A DNA stretch of 64,000 bases from Leucogyrophana mollusca (lineage: Eukaryota; Basidiomycota; Agaricomycetes; Boletales), in NCBI GenBank assembly GCA_021014945.1, contig MU266373.1:89253-153252 (forward strand), in the 5' to 3' direction. A program made the position numbers and the translations under genes. Of this stretch, positions 10,095 through 23,019 are shown in pieces (position 1 is the first letter of the stretch; each line of letters opens with the position of its first letter). Under the pieces are notes generated by a model, which ran no database searches, was not told the DNA's origin, and worked only from the letters and a program-made list of their open reading frames with translations.

Positions 10095-13000
10095 CTACCT
10101 CGCTGCAGCCAGATCCCGCTCTGCCTTGGCTCTTGCAGCAGCCTCGAGTTCAGCGAAAGTGCCGCTCTTGAGGCACATGGTCCTAAATATCCCATCTTCT
10201 TTTTGGATCAGGTTCAGTGGGGTATCGAACTCTGCGACCTGAAAAATGGTACAGCCTACATCAGCTCTGGGACGACAGTGTACACCGACGGACAAACCTC
10301 TCCCTTGTCAAGGACAATCAATCTGTCATAGTCGATGACTGTTCTCAGGCGATGAGCAACAGTCAGCAACAAGCTCTCCCCGAATTCCTCTCTCATCGTA
10401 GCCTGGATCTTCGCATCCGTTTCAAAGTCAATACTGCTCGTGGCTTCGTCCAAGATGATAACGGAGCTGCGCCGAAGCAATGCACGCGCCATAGCTATAA
10501 GTTGGCGTTGACCTTGAGAGAAGTTTGTTCCCCCGGCGGATACCTGTGTGTCAAGGGAAACTGTGGTCTTGGGGTCAAGGTCGGTGGCGAGAGTGGATAC
10601 GGAAGAAGAAGCAGCAGGCGAATCTGACTTGGAGGGAGAAGGGGACGTCGCGCGAGAAGTGCGCTGAGATTGGTAGGTGCTTTGGTTGATCATTTGTGTG
10701 CGATAGAGAACGTCAAGACATTCGCTGTCTTCGTGTTCGCCTGGAAGTCGGGTGTTCATGTCAAAAGATAAATGTATTAGCGAGAACGGCCACGAGGACG
10801 CACCAAAAGGATCCAGGTTATCGCGCAATGTACCCGAGAAGAGGGTTGCATCCTGCAAAAGAGACTGGTCAGAGCTGCCCTTATAATCGCAAGTCGGAGT
10901 CATTTCATGACACCTACCTGAGGTATAAATGTCTGGCAACAAGGATTAAACCTTAGTATTCAAGATGATTTCCATCAGAACCGGACGCACCAAACGAGAC
11001 CTAAGATCCTGGATACCAATGGTGGAAATATCAATGCCGTCAATGATGATACGCCCGCTCATAGGATCGACCTTCGTAAGCGCAGATATGTTAATGTCGA
11101 AGACCCGACAGCTGAAAAACCCCAAGCTAGACTCACGAATCGCAAAATACTCATGGCGAGGGTCGATTTTCCACTCCCTGATAACATCGAACTCAGCATT
11201 TCCTGGTGCAACATTCCCACAAATGAACCAGTCACTTACCGGTACGCCCAAGCAACCCGACACGCTCTTTTGCATTCAATGAGAATGAAACGTTGTGCAG
11301 CACAGCTGGCAATTCGGGAGCGTATTTGACGGTGAGGTCTTCGACAGTGATGAGGCCGTTACCGCTTGAACTTGAGGGCCAATACGCAGGAGGACGGTTG
11401 GATTCGATTGTTGCCGGTGGTTCCTGAGGCAGATCAAGGTACTCTACTACACGTTCCACCGAGCTGACAGTGGTCCTGAGTGAGAGGCGGCGCAGAGTAA
11501 GAAGCAGGAAACATCACTGACTTCAAATCAAGCTCGAGGGTAGTCCAGAAGCGGCATGCCCAGTAGATGCTCGTTGTAAAGGACATCGCGCTCGTGATAC
11601 ACAGACCCGCAGTTCCAGCCCCGACATAGTCAGAAAGCGCGAACAGTGTCGTCGTAAGAACAGCGAGAGCGCCAAGAATATCGAAGTTCATTGATAGCCA
11701 GCGATTTGTCATCCAAAAACCATACCACATCTATGTTGGAACAGCCCCATCACCATCAGCCAGGCGTGTATAAGGCATGGAGAGCAAGGAAAGCAGACCT
11801 TGGTTGTGACATCAATCTTGGTATGAAGGTCGTCCATGAACCGTCGCTCGGCAGAAAACGCGCGAACGGTCACGATGCCTTCCAATAGCTCGCCGAATCC
11901 AGAGAAAATGGGTGATCGAGAGTTCGATTCCATACGGCGGAGGTCTCGCCCTGTGTTCAGATATCCAATGGCCAACAAACGGTATAAGTATCCGAGCACT
12001 GCGGCTGGGACGAGGAAAAAGGGGAAAAATACCCTGGACAACGTGCCATCAACATTGTGCGTCAGTCAGTCAACTGTAGGTATGGACCTACGCGATGGTG
12101 ATGATGGCAGCTATGAAAGTGGCCAGCGAGTGGTTGACATTGGCAAGAGTAGACCCGAGATTACTATCGATTGTTTCAATATCCTGTCGAGTGATGCATT
12201 AGATGTACCCAGTGGCTTGAAGGGATATTGGTCACCTTGCCGAAGCGGTTGAGCATACGTCCTATAGGTTTCCGCACATCAGATACCCTATGCTGGTCGG
12301 GAATTGAATGGAGTACCTTGTGGAGTAACATCATGCCATCGCATTGTGGCCCGAACGACCCCTGTTAGAAGGCTCCGGAAGAGTAACCGAGAAGCACGTA
12401 TAGTACCAGTGAACTGGACCACGGTCGCAAGCAAGCTCACGATGACATCTCCATACGCTATACAACCATAGACAGCCACATAGAAGAGAGGGTGCTCGTA
12501 TACGTTTGGAAGTGCTGTCGACGATACCGGGGACTGTACCCGGTCAAAGCTGTTGGTGTAATGATTCAAATCTGGAGTCGCCGCAATTGTGCGCAGGGAA
12601 TATTCGTCGTCGACAAATGGAGAAGAGACGAAACTGTATGGGACTGGTGCAGAGTCGTTGCCGTAGGCTTCGCCCCAGGTCTGGCCAAGGATAATGATGA
12701 GGGATGTCCACAGGGAGAAGTGAGCACACTCACGCGGATCCAAAATTTCTGTGCTACTGATAAAAGCTTTAATCATATCAGCAAAAAGGCCTGTTCCTGC
12801 ACCACGCCAAACATACCTGCACCAATACAATCAACACCGACAATATGCCCCAGGTCCAATACGAGCTACTCAAGAGTCAGAACTTCCATAGTAACGCGGC
12901 CAGGGAGACTTACGAGGCTTTGAGGTAAGCGTTGTATACGGAAAACTTGACGCCCCCGCTTTCTCGATGCTCGTCTTTGATGAACTTCCTAGGTTTTTTC

Positions 13001-16000
13001 GTGGCTTCTACAGGTTTGAAAGCATCTTCGCCAGCACTTTGAGCCTCGACAGGCGCTTCGGTTTCTGCGACAGGCTCTTCTTCCTTCGTGTTCGTTGTCG
13101 AGTCCTGGGTGATAAGTTCCAGTACCCCCTGAGTGCGCAAATCCTTGGCCGTGCCTTGTGTATCAATACGACCGTCCAACATGCGAACGAGGTAGTATGC
13201 CCCTGGCAAGACGAGCTCGACGTGATGTGTGACAAGAATCTGTGCGAAAAGGTGAGCCAAATAAGTGGAGATGTAGCAATCTTAGCTTACCACAGTGCGA
13301 TTGGCCAATAACGGTCCACAGAACAGCCTGTCGAATAAGAAACGCGCTGTATGGCTGTCCTAAACACACCAACTACCTTATACTTGTCCATTCAAGGCAG
13401 TCGAAAGCAATAAACTCACCACCGCACTGAGAGGGTCGTCTAACAACACATACTTCGTGCGAGCGTACACTGCACGAGCCAGAGCCACACTGAGCAAGGG
13501 CCATTAGTCAACTGAAATGAATGGGCCACGCATAACTCACCGAGCCTTTTGGCCACCCGACAAACTCACTCCTCTGCACAAGACTTGGTTTAGAGCTCGC
13601 CCGGTAGACATCTGACCAGAACTACCAACCTGGCACCAATCTCTGTCTCATCTCCGTCTTCCAAAATACTCAAGTCGGGTCTGAGAGCACAACACTCTAC
13701 TACCGCGTTATACCTTTCCTCGTCGTAGGGATACCCAAACAAGATGTTGTTCTTGATGGATTGATACCGCAACCAAGGGGTCTGAGCTGCGTACGAGATT
13801 GAATGCATTAGCCCATTTTCGTCCACTTTCGACGTGTTCTTCGACATGATGAGCTTGCCACCAGTGATAGTCATTTCGCCAAGTAGTGCCATCTCCAACG
13901 AAATTCAGTTTCTGCACGTCAACAGCAACTCGAACCTACTCACCAGTAGCGCAGTCTTCCCGCTCGCAGTAGGTCCAGTAATCACGCTCAGCTCTCCTTC
14001 AGGGAATCGCACGGAGATGTCGCGCAGCTCGAATCGATGATCTTCGTGCTCCGAGACAGCAGTGGCAGAGTCGGAATCAACAGACGTCTCCGTACCCCCG
14101 CTTGGGGCTTTCGACTTGCCATTCGGCTTGGCATCGTCTGGCTTCTCGGGGACCTCATTCCATTTGAAGGTGCCATTTTCGATAGCGAGCCCGTCGTCAA
14201 GTGAGTCAAGATCTGTAGGAGTACGAGATTTCTTGATAGACGACACTTGTTCAGACACTTCGTCCTCGTTGAGGTATGTTTCAATGCGCTTCAAGGCCAC
14301 CCCGGTCTGACAAAGGACAAATCTGAGTAAGGTGAAAGGCGAACGAACTAGAATAAGTATTACCTGGAGGACCTGCACGATGAAAGTAGGGACGACATTC
14401 AGAGGACGCCTAGACGAAGGAAAGAACTAAGGAAACGTGTCCGTTGATACAAATTTCTTCACGTGCACTTACTGCACCATATCGAACAGAGCAATCGACT
14501 GGTATGTATGTCGTCAACAAATAACCCCTCCGATTTAGGGCTGGAAGACTTACAGTAAACGCGGTAGCGACAGTGAGTTCGTTCCCCTGGTACACAAAAG
14601 CAAAGAATGAAAGCAAAGATACCATGATTGGGAGGCTATTCCAGATGGTCGAAAGCATCACCATGTTCATTCGAGCTGCAGCACAAATAATGGTTAGCAT
14701 GAAATAAACACCCCATTAGAAGTCAAGCGGGCATGCCTTTCACCATCCACTTCATCTCAATACCACGCGCATCCATCGCACGCTTGATCCAGCGATCTTC
14801 CCATGCGAAGAACTTGATGAATTTGACTGCGCCGATGAGCTCGTTGAGCACCGCCATGCGCTTGTCGCGAGATGCGGCGAGACCCTTCTGGATACGGATG
14901 CTGCGCCTCGCGATGAAGCTATTGAGAGGCCATCCAGCGACAAGGGCAAAGAAACCAGCGAAGGCTGAGATGCCGAGGAGGCTGCGGCGCTCGAGAGTTA
15001 GTGGAATCCGAATCACAGTCGTTTGGAGACGCACTTGTACAAGAACACGCTAGCAATAATGATCTCGAACGGCGCTAGAAAATGGGGCAGCCGTTGGGAT
15101 AGCCGCAGGAAAAGCAAGCGATAGACATACCTCCGTAAAGATTGTTGATAGCAGTCATTACCATCGCGATCTATGCACCCCCGTCAGTGCCTATCAATCC
15201 GCCCATGCACGACATTTAGACACACCCGGTTGCAATCCACCGCCATCAAGTTCACAATCTTCCCGACACCAGCACCAGCCTTCGGATCATCTGCCGTGGG
15301 ATTTTTTGAGCTGTCTATCCCTGCCTTTTTGTCAGCAGCTTCCTTGGCCTTGTCTTTGTCGACGATCCCCGAGTAATCAGAGCGCTTGAGAGCTTTGTCA
15401 TAAGTTGCAGCCATTAATTCCGAACGGATCCGTGTCGCAGCACGTCGTCCAAACCAAAAGCGCTGTCCATCTGCCTGGGCCTGCAAAGGCTCGCAATAAG
15501 TGAGCAGAAAGTAACGAAAGGAAATCGTGACTTGCCTTGCACATGGCGCACAAGAAAGTGAGAAAGGCATAGATATAAGCCTTAGCGCGACTGCCAGGTA
15601 CCGGGTTAGCGATAGCATCGAGGATGCGTCTGTGTGGCGCCAAGCCACTAAGTCAACTTCTAGTCGACAGATTACACAGATGAAAGTTTACCTCAAGAAG
15701 AATGGTGACGCGTAGTTGAATACCGCGCTCACCAGCGTAAGCCCGAAGTCCATCCTGCAATGGCGTTAGTACAAAACTGTCGACCGAGGCGGAGAAATCT
15801 GTCACATGATATCCAGCGAATTGGCAGCCCACAGGCGCCGAAGGAGAGACGAGCGCCTTCGGTATAGTTAGCAGACTGTCCTCGGCAACAAGTGGTTGAC
15901 TTACACAATGGTGCTGAATTTCGTGAAGAGCGCGCGAGACTGTATGGTGGGACTAAGGTTCCACACATCGTCCTCATTCATAGTCGTCGAGTATCCCTGG

Positions 16001-17011
16001 CGTACGTTACTATACAGCGCTAAAACAAGGCGGCGAGGGTACATACACGTTTAATAAGGGGGTACACCCAGGTGAAGGTGGCCCATCCCCAAAGAGAGGT
16101 GTAATCTTCGGGCGCTACGGTAACACCCTAGCAGCATTTGAGTCGAAAGAAGGGGGGGGATCTCGCAGATCACTCACCACATCCTCTTTCTTAACGTAGG
16201 TGCTCGGAAGCGCAAAGGGCATCCCCATGACGACAACCAGCACCACAAGGACAGCGACCAGGTTGGCTATGAGTCCAGCAAAGGTCAATGCCGGCGGCAG
16301 TGGGACCCGAATTATTTTGTGGTCGTAAATCGCGCCTCCGAGGAGTAGCACACCAGTCATGAGGTGAATGGTGTACAAGCTGAACAGATCGAAGTGCACC
16401 GTGGCTTTGGCTCGGAAAACGGGCTTCCACGTAGCATACAACCATGTTAGCGCAACGAGGATAGCAGGTACTCCCGACCATATGTGTGACCTGTCAATGG
16501 CCAGCGTGTAAACCCCTACGGCCAGCCAAACGAGCGTCTGAAGTAGACCAATGACAGAAAAGACGGTGTTTCTCCATAGATGCGCGGCGGGCACCTCAAA
16601 AGCGTTATCGCGGTCAGATGCAGCATCGGCTGCCAACGCTTCAGCTTCCTCGAGCGTCAGATATGTCCGGAACCGTGCCTGGCAGGTCGCGAACGCTTTT
16701 TTGGCGAACCGTGGAACTGGAACCGGAATAGAGGGAAGACAGAGAGCTAAGACGAATACTGCAGGAAGGATGGCGCTCCAAGACGATCGAATACATGGTT
16801 CCGAGAAGTCAAATGGGCCACTGTCTTCACAAAGGCGGATTCCCATGGTCGCGGATACCACGGCCGTAATCTGGAACAGAACGCTCAGTTTGCGTAAATT
16901 GGAGAAAACCCAACCTTGAGGAAAAGACGACAACTGTGCACCAGTTGGCAAACTATGGTGCGACCAGAGTTCACTTGTATTATAACAGTCGGCCCTTTTG
17001 CGAGTACACAT
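10095..17011 (-). CDS. ABC transporter, full-size ABCC (MRP/Yor1-like) with N-terminal TMD0 region
   Basis: This is an ATP-driven exporter, probably of drugs or glutathione or bile-type conjugates, in the plasma or vacuolar membrane. The first large exon (to 16115) has several hydrophobic helices. TMD1 follows with [13 protein letters not shown] and [23 protein letters not shown]1 has [11 protein letters not shown] (Walker A), [11 protein letters not shown] (signature) and [11 protein letters not shown] (Walker B), then [10 protein letters not shown] and an acidic linker. TMD2 contains [23 protein letters not shown]2 has [14 protein letters not shown] (split by an intron near 11240), [37 protein letters not shown] and [12 protein letters not shown], so both sites look competent. 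A Ser/Pro-rich insert of about 50 residues lies before the NBD2 signature. More than twenty short introns are present. The stop is TAG at 10095-10097. ATG 17011 is the first visible start; an open frame upstream to about 17170 has no ATG, so a further 5' exon may exist. Confidence 0.88.
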
Positions 17012-17392
17012 GTGATCCCCGGTCGGTGCGGATCACTGAGGCGCCGGCCGTGTGCGTCAAGGAGTTGCCGCAGTCTCAAAGTGTCGATAAGGACGTCTAA
17101 ATTTACAACATAACCAGGCAACAATGCAGCGCACAGCCTTGGATAAGAGCGGGGGAATGGTGTTAAGAAGGTTTATTGGTGCTGCGCCTGCAGTCTTTTA
17201 GGAGCAAAGGTCATTTGTCCCCTTTGCCGCCTGAGCGCAAAGCTAAGGCGTAGCGTACCTCATAAGACCCCGCAGTCACCCTGCTAGTCAATCCCTCCAG
17301 CCGCACAAGAAAGTTACTCAGACATGTCGAGATCCAAAGGCGCGGACTATTGGTATACTTGCAAGCTCTTCGTATAAAGATATGGAAGACCT
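17012..17392. other. Intergenic region between DPM3 3' end and ABC transporter start
   Basis: The minus-strand frame 16885-17124 opens with TTG, not ATG. It could be a coding exon only if an intron lies upstream. Otherwise I see nothing here. Confidence 0.3.
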
Positions 17393-17881
17393 TCAATCCA
17401 CAGTAACACCCCTCCCTCGGAGATCGTTCTTGGCCTCGTTTATTTCCTGCAAGAAACATTTTCAGTCCTTTCATTATGGTGAAGAAAGATGACGAGATTG
17501 GACGTGGCCATTTCCTCAAAGCTTGATGGTCACTGCAGTTACTTGCCCCCTGGTAGGACTAGGCAGGGGAGCATAGACAAGTAGCTCACCTGGAGCAGCT
17601 CGGTATAAGCCTCTGGACAATCCCTAAACGTGAACAAGCCCCAGCCGAGGCTCCATAGAGAATATGAACCGAAAGAGACGAGTAGCCACCAAGGAATCTA
17701 GATGTAGGATATTGTTAGTGAGAGCTTGGTGGTCTCAGTCGGAAGGTCCACGCACCAGAGGCAGAACCTCCTGTGCTACATCCGTGTCTACCAATGGTAC
17801 CGGTAGAAAGGCGAAAAGCGTCAGAAAGTACGCTGCTGCCAGGAATGTTGAAACAAAAGCAACACGGTGGGCGCGGGCCAT
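17393..17881 (-). CDS. DPM3: Dolichol-phosphate mannosyltransferase subunit 3
   Basis: DPM3 is a small ER membrane protein that anchors the catalytic DPM1 subunit making dolichol-phosphate-mannose for N-glycans, O-mannose and GPI anchors. Three exons give about 95 residues. Exon 1 (ATG at 17881) holds helix 1 (VAFVSTFLAAAYFLTLFAF) and QEVLPL. Exon 2 holds helix 2 (IPWWLLVSFGSYSLWSLGW) and FTFRDCPEAYTELLQ. Exon 3 (17446-17393) reads EINEAKNDLRGRGVTVD and ends in TGA. The FxDC..A..EL and EA..DL..RG pattern is diagnostic of the family. Intron 2 (17447-17589, 143 nt) is longer than its neighbours. The gene was missed by simple ORF inspection because each exon is short. Confidence 0.92.
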
Positions 17882-18562
17882 AATTGTTGTCCAAGAGGGC
17901 TGATTTTCTGGGATGACTGGCCCGTCGACAAATTGATGGGAAGAATACGCCGTTAAATACAAGGTCGACGCTCAGGTAATGACTTCAGGTCTTCACGGTT
18001 CGTTGCCAGCAGGTTGGCAGTTAAACTTCAAGACTCTGGCTGGCCGTATTCACGACCCCACGTGTCAATAATACACCCGATGGTTAACTCCGAAGGCTGA
18101 TTCGGACTGTCCCGACCCTCTGCTCCATCGTGACATGGCTCACAAAAATCAAGCATGTACAATCTCAGTGCTCTGTCCAATGTCAGGGTCGACCTCGCTT
18201 TTCCGACAGCGCTTTTCGCGCTAGACTGTGCCACGGAGCCCTCGCTGTTTCTCGCCATGAGGCTGCTTCGCAAGTTCGCGGAACGTTCATCTCTTGGGAA
18301 TCGAGTCATCGACAGACAAACTCGGTTCATCACAGCGAGCTTTTCCCTCTTCAATCTGAGTGTAGAAAGGAATATCGGCATCCATTACCAAAATTACGGG
18401 GGAGGATCGATCTATATACTAACCTACTAGCGTCTCGTGCCCGGTCATGTTGTCTATTGGATACTAGCTGATCAGTTGGTTTCCTCCGGGGTTATCTGCT
18501 GTGCAGCCCAATTACTCCTTGATCCCTGGATTGTACGGCCGCTGATGGATAAATACTTCCGC
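17882..18562. other. Intergenic region, no supported gene
   Basis: Overlapping open frames on both strands (minus 18028-18381, plus 18130-18471) are present, but neither has a motif, a splice context or neighbours in frame. The region probably holds the DPM3 promoter and the 3' end of the membrane-protein gene. Confidence 0.35.
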
Positions 18563-19460
18563 TCAGAAAACAGTGCCAACAAAACCAAGGACAATCCCAG
18601 CGGTCAGAGCGACCGTTAGAGTCAACCCTGCCTTTGCTACGGCATTGTCACCACACCATACAGCTCCACATAGACCCACTATCCCGGCAGCGCCGGCTGC
18701 CCCCACAAACAACGTTGGCAGGGCGAGAAGAGTGAGTGCCAATGTAAACTTCCATGGTCTATGTGACAATTCCTAATGAGTTACCATAACCAAATCAGAA
18801 AGCGTTCAGCTGAAAGTAAGTCTCACAACAAACCCCAGGAATGCGACACTTACTCTGAGAGAGTTTGCCTGGACATCCATCAAGACAAATAAGAGGAAAG
18901 TTCCACACCCAACTGCAAGAAACGCTAGGCAAAAAGCTGCCAGTATGGTGACGTAGGGCATCGGCTGCAACCAGTTCGCAATGCTTGTCCCAGGTTCGGT
19001 CGTCAAGAAAGCGGCCGTCGTGCTATCGTCCTATCTGTAAGTACTTTTGTGACATCTAGAGGCGTGTCAGCAGAACACGCACGCGAGGATGAGAGATGCA
19101 ACGACGTTAATATTCCCAACGCGCGAGAACAATGCTGATTTGAAGTCTTGCCATTGGGATTCATTCTCTGGCGCAGTAATCTCTCGCAATCGGTTTGTGG
19201 ATGATATCCCAAGAGCAAGCAGGAAGAGGACTGCAATGGTCAGTGAATACGATGACGTGGCCAGGGATGGGCTGCGTACCATGTCTTATTCGCCTTCCTA
19301 AGAGTGTTGGCGGCGAGAACAGAAGGGGTGGAACTTGCGTGTTTGCCCTTGGTAAGCTGATCTCTGGCTTCGTGTCCACTGGGACAGCCACAACTGCGAC
19401 CGTTTCTTCAAGGGGCTTGCCCGCGGCCAGTCCAGCGGGTAAGGTATGGGTTTCAGACAT
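18563..19460 (-). CDS. Uncharacterised fungal membrane protein
   Basis: I do not know the function. From ATG 19460 the protein starts with a soluble Pro/Val-rich tail (MSETHTLPAGLAAGKP). A 49-nt intron (GTACGC to TTGCAG) leads to a helix (VLFLLALGISSTN) and a second hydrophobic stretch (VVASLILA). Next come TTAAFLTTEPGTSIANWL, a helix (YVTILAAFCLAFLAVGCGTF), and, in the last exon, helices LALTLLALPTLFVGAAGAA and LTLTVALTAGIVLGFVG. The order LILA-TTAAFLTT-PYV...FVL resembles a lineage-specific family of four- to five-helix proteins seen repeatedly in mushroom genomes. The stop is TGA at 18563-18565. Exon borders in the middle are approximate, and the frame joining the N-terminal tail to the first helix is less certain than the helices. 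Confidence 0.6.
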
Positions 19461-19896
19461 GGCTCAGACATGGGGATGAAGCCGTTTTGTCGTACCACCA
19501 GCCAATGTTTAAGTCATTGTCTGACATCGGCTGTGCAGCGCTTGTTGCTCCCCTGAGGCTACCCAACTCGTGTAAGGAACCTCAGCGTATTAGGGCAAAT
19601 GTCATACACAATATGCCACAGAACCTCGCAGAAAGGGGGTACAGTTACCCAGCTAGCACTGAAGGCTGTGGTGATTGATTAAGGCGTTGATCGACATGGG
19701 TACGCGGTACACAGCTTGTAGGTTTCTGATAGGCAACTGTTCACCAAGTTGTCGCGCATTGTGACCAACCAGGTTAGAATTAGTCCTAGGACGCCGCAAC
19801 CCGCCGCGTCCGTCATTAAAGCATCCTCTGGGGTGACGAAGGCTCTCCCTTGCTGCGCTCGGGTGCCCTCGCCGGTACGCAAGGAGCGACCCGCCC
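19461..19896. other. Intergenic region, no gene seen
   Basis: The region lies between two minus-strand membrane-protein genes. A long minus frame (19679-20089) overlaps the next gene's terminal exon in another frame and shows no family pattern. Confidence 0.3.
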
Positions 19897-21110
19897 TCAT
19901 ACGTCTGGCAAACCCACACTTCTCGAAAACGACATGGGCGATAGACACACGTCGATCGGTGGGCCTGCCAAATGTATGTGACGATCGACCTTCCGCAGAT
20001 GCAGCTGCATTCGCGAGGCCAAGATAGTATGCATGACAGCTTGATATCTGCTCCGCGAGACTGTCAATGAGTGTTTCGGTCGACAGCAAAAAGGATTGCT
20101 CACGTGTTAAGCAACTCGGAGTATTGGATCTGGTGGGTTACGGTCGGGTAAATTGCTGCTGATTGAGGAAAAATTATGCAGACACACCGGAAGAAGGAAT
20201 ATGACGAGGACGTTCGTCACGGACATAGCTTAGAAAGGAAAAACAGCTCAGCTAGGGAGGGCATGAACCACGTGAACACAACTCACCGAACACGCTAAGG
20301 CAGTAGAAAACACCGTCACGGGTTAGCCTTTGGATGAGCGCATTGGGAGCGTAGTGGAAATGTTTATGGGCACGATACAGCGTGAGGGAAATTATGACTG
20401 CATAAACGAATTCATTGTTGTTCAAGGCGTTCGGGAATGAGGAGGCAGCTCTTACTAGCTTCCGAAATCATGATGACAACGAAACACACAAATAATGTGG
20501 AATTTGCGCCAGTTTTATAACACCCGTGTATGATAGGCAAAGGGGGTTCGCCGACTGACGATACTTGAGTCAGTCAGGAACATTGAATGACGGTAGCAGA
20601 ACATACACGTTACTGAGGGTAAAAAGGGGCCCAGGATAACAACCAGGGATGTGATACTGGCCTGTAAGATCCCAAGAAGAGTCGATGTGATTCAATCACG
20701 GTGCATTTAGAACGGGCTTACCGTCAGTGTAAAACATGATATGGCGAAAATAACTCTACTGCCGTTCCACATCGCATAACAGCGCAACGCGAAGATGCCT
20801 GCAAACAAATCAGCATCCGCAGTGTGTACCAGAAGACGTTGAGCATACATTCCGAGATGGTGATCGCAATGGCATGCAGGACTGGAGGTGTGATTCAGTC
20901 AAGGTCAAGAAGCGGCCGGTGGATATAACTCACTCGTCTTTGAGGTTCGCTCGGACGCTTGAATGCAATGGATTGGAAAGAATGAATCAATGATGCAATT
21001 ATTAAGATAAGACAGCGTATGGTATCGACGTAGCCAAGGTGGGCGAAAGCGCGAAGCGCTTTCCGGCCCCGACGTGTGGATCCAGACCCTGTTGGGGAGA
21101 CGAGGTGAGC
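19897..21110 (-). CDS. DUF6533-type integral membrane protein, 5' end unresolved or missing
   Basis: This belongs to a large Agaricomycete family of seven-helix-like proteins of unknown function. Exons read in order: HLGYVDTIRCLILIIASLI; then VLHAIAITISE joined over a 50-nt intron (GTATGC..TTGCAG) to CIFALRCYAMWNGSR and VIFAISCFTLT; ASITSLVVILGPFFTLSN; GANSTLFVCFVVIMISEA; VIISLTLYRAHKHFHYAP; LIQRLTRDGVFYCLSVF; and AMSVTNVLVIFLLP. The RY..DT, ISE..LALR.YA.W and RDG..YC blocks are the family landmarks. The DUF6533 start domain that should precede them was not found. The minus strand has no ATG between about 21060 and the end of cyclin C at 21528. The gene may therefore be a 5'-truncated relic. 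The last exon, ending at 19897, is tentative. Confidence 0.5.
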
Positions 21111-21527
21111 TGCGAGGGTGGGTGGGATGCCTCGCGAACCTCGGGGATAAGGAATACACGACAGGGCAAAGGTGTAGGAGGAGATGCGAGGCGCGGAATC
21201 AGTGATGATGACGCTCAGGGTGTGGTGGGTGGGGAAAAGAAAGCTCGAGCACGACGACGAGCCTCGAGGAAAGGGCGAGCGGTGGTCGCGGCACGAGAAG
21301 AAGGAGTGCGTGCCGCGCCTGCCGCTCGCTCAAAGACTATACTCTAATCCTCCGCTCGTTCCTCGCTACGTAATAGAGCCGCAAACAGGGTGGATTACGA
21401 TTGGGGGTAATGTGGATGTGATACTGTTTGCGACCTTTGGACACAAGGACCCTACTTGAATTACTCGAAGCGGGTTAACGAGCGAGTAAAGGGATGGTTG
21501 CCAAAATTACTCAGTACAATACGATGG

Positions 21528-23019
21528 CTACCCCGCAGCTTGAGTCCTTTCGAGCATCTTATTTACCGCAACTGGCCTTCCAGACGCGGGATGCGAGAGG
21601 TCCGAAAGTCGATTCTCTCGCATCCTCGCCAAGATTTGCATCAAAATCACTGGAGTCACTACACCAGTCCCGCCATATCTCTGGGTATCACCTGGAACCT
21701 CCGGGGCGACTGTGACGGGTGTCCCGGCACCACTGAGGCTCCCGCTCCGGCTTGCATGCGTAGTGGATGAGAATGGCGACCCCGCTTGGGTTGCCTGTCC
21801 TTGGAACGAGGTGCGGGCAGTGTTATCAGGCGGGCAATCCTCCTTGTATCTATCCCAAAGAGTATACAGCGATATTATTTCTTGGGCGATTGTGGCGATG
21901 AGCGGCATTGAGACATTTAGGTCAGCAAAGAATCCGATAAAGTCCTGTGCAGACTTCTTCCCAGTGTTGGAGGCGTGGCTGGCTTGACGTGAGGACCGTC
22001 GAGGAGAGGTTTGATGCTCAGTCAGCTGACTTTGGACCTGTTGCGCTGCCGATGAGGAGTGAGACTGGAGCATTTCTCGTGTAGGGGAGTGTAGGACCAG
22101 CGTGAGATAGAGAGCAGTAATGGCGAGTAAATGAGGTGGATAGACCACACAGAGATTAGAACGATATGTATCGTTGATTATTGACCTGCGAGCTGCGATA
22201 TGGTCACTTGCAATGTCGTAGAAATGAAGAGAAATACCAAGCCAGTTGAAGCGCTCCATCGGGCAACTCCAGCTGCCCGTCACCACTCCCCCAGTACCGA
22301 AGCCCGTCGTCGATTCCAGCCGCAACTTCTCCAGCTTCAGCTTGTAGATCGCTCGAGCTCTCTGTCTTGCACAGAGATAGGAGTGTACGGTACGGGTGAA
22401 AGATAGTGAGGTCGCATTCAAGGTCATCGACGAGATAGAATTCCATTTCTGCCAACTTAGAGTTGTCAGAGGGGAACGACTTTACTGAATACGGAGGTTC
22501 TGGAACGGGTAATGCCGGTAAATTTGCGTGGATGGAGGTTGAGTTATCGTGAAGACTCACGACTGAAAAATAACCGCGTTTCTGCGACCATGTTCTTGAT
22601 GTGTATCGGGGACTCCTCCGCTTTGGCCGCGACATAACAACAAGCAGCAATGACTATGAAGGGATCGGTCTCGCAATATGAGTTCTTGAGGTAGAACCTG
22701 CGAAAGAAAACAGTTGCGCTTGCGATAACACGCTGCCGCAGATTCAACTTCTTTCCAAGTTTCGCGATGACTGAAAAGTTCAGCCTTCTATCACACCTGA
22801 GAACAGCGGACTGACCATTGGCGAAAAAGATGGAGAAGAATTCGAGGTATTCTGGATCTTCGACGTACTGAAGATCGTCTGTACGGGCTTGTCTGAGTGT
22901 AGCGCGGTCTATAATCCATCGTTTGCTATGGGTAGCCGCGGCATTACTATGAGCATCTGCTGTCTCCTCGGGTTTGTGCGCCCTCACTAATGTGAACTGG
23001 CCCAAAAGTCTGTCGCCAT
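21528..23019 (-). CDS. SSN8: Cyclin C, Mediator kinase-module subunit (SSN8/SRB11)
   Basis: Cyclin C pairs with CDK8 in the Mediator kinase module that controls RNA polymerase II transcription. From ATG 23019, MATDFWASSH is followed by an intron (GTGAGG..CATAG) to YKRWIIDRATLRQARTDDL, the typical cyclin C amino terminus. A second intron joins FFAN to VIAKLGKKLNLRQRVIASA. The cyclin box then runs through FFRRFYLKNSYCETDPFIV and VAAKAEESPIHIKN, followed by LAEMEFYLVDDLECDL and a second cyclin fold with YPPHLLAITALYL. A Ser-rich tail (about 150 residues) follows, longer than in yeast. The stop is TAG at 21528-21530. No CDK8 gene is in the window. Confidence 0.92.

Noticed and set aside
16885..17124. 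Alternative first exon of the ABC transporter
   Set aside because: It opens with TTG and has no ATG upstream in frame; kept only as a remark.
18028..18471. Overlapping ORFs on both strands downstream of the membrane-protein gene
   Set aside because: Neither shows motifs or joins to other exons.
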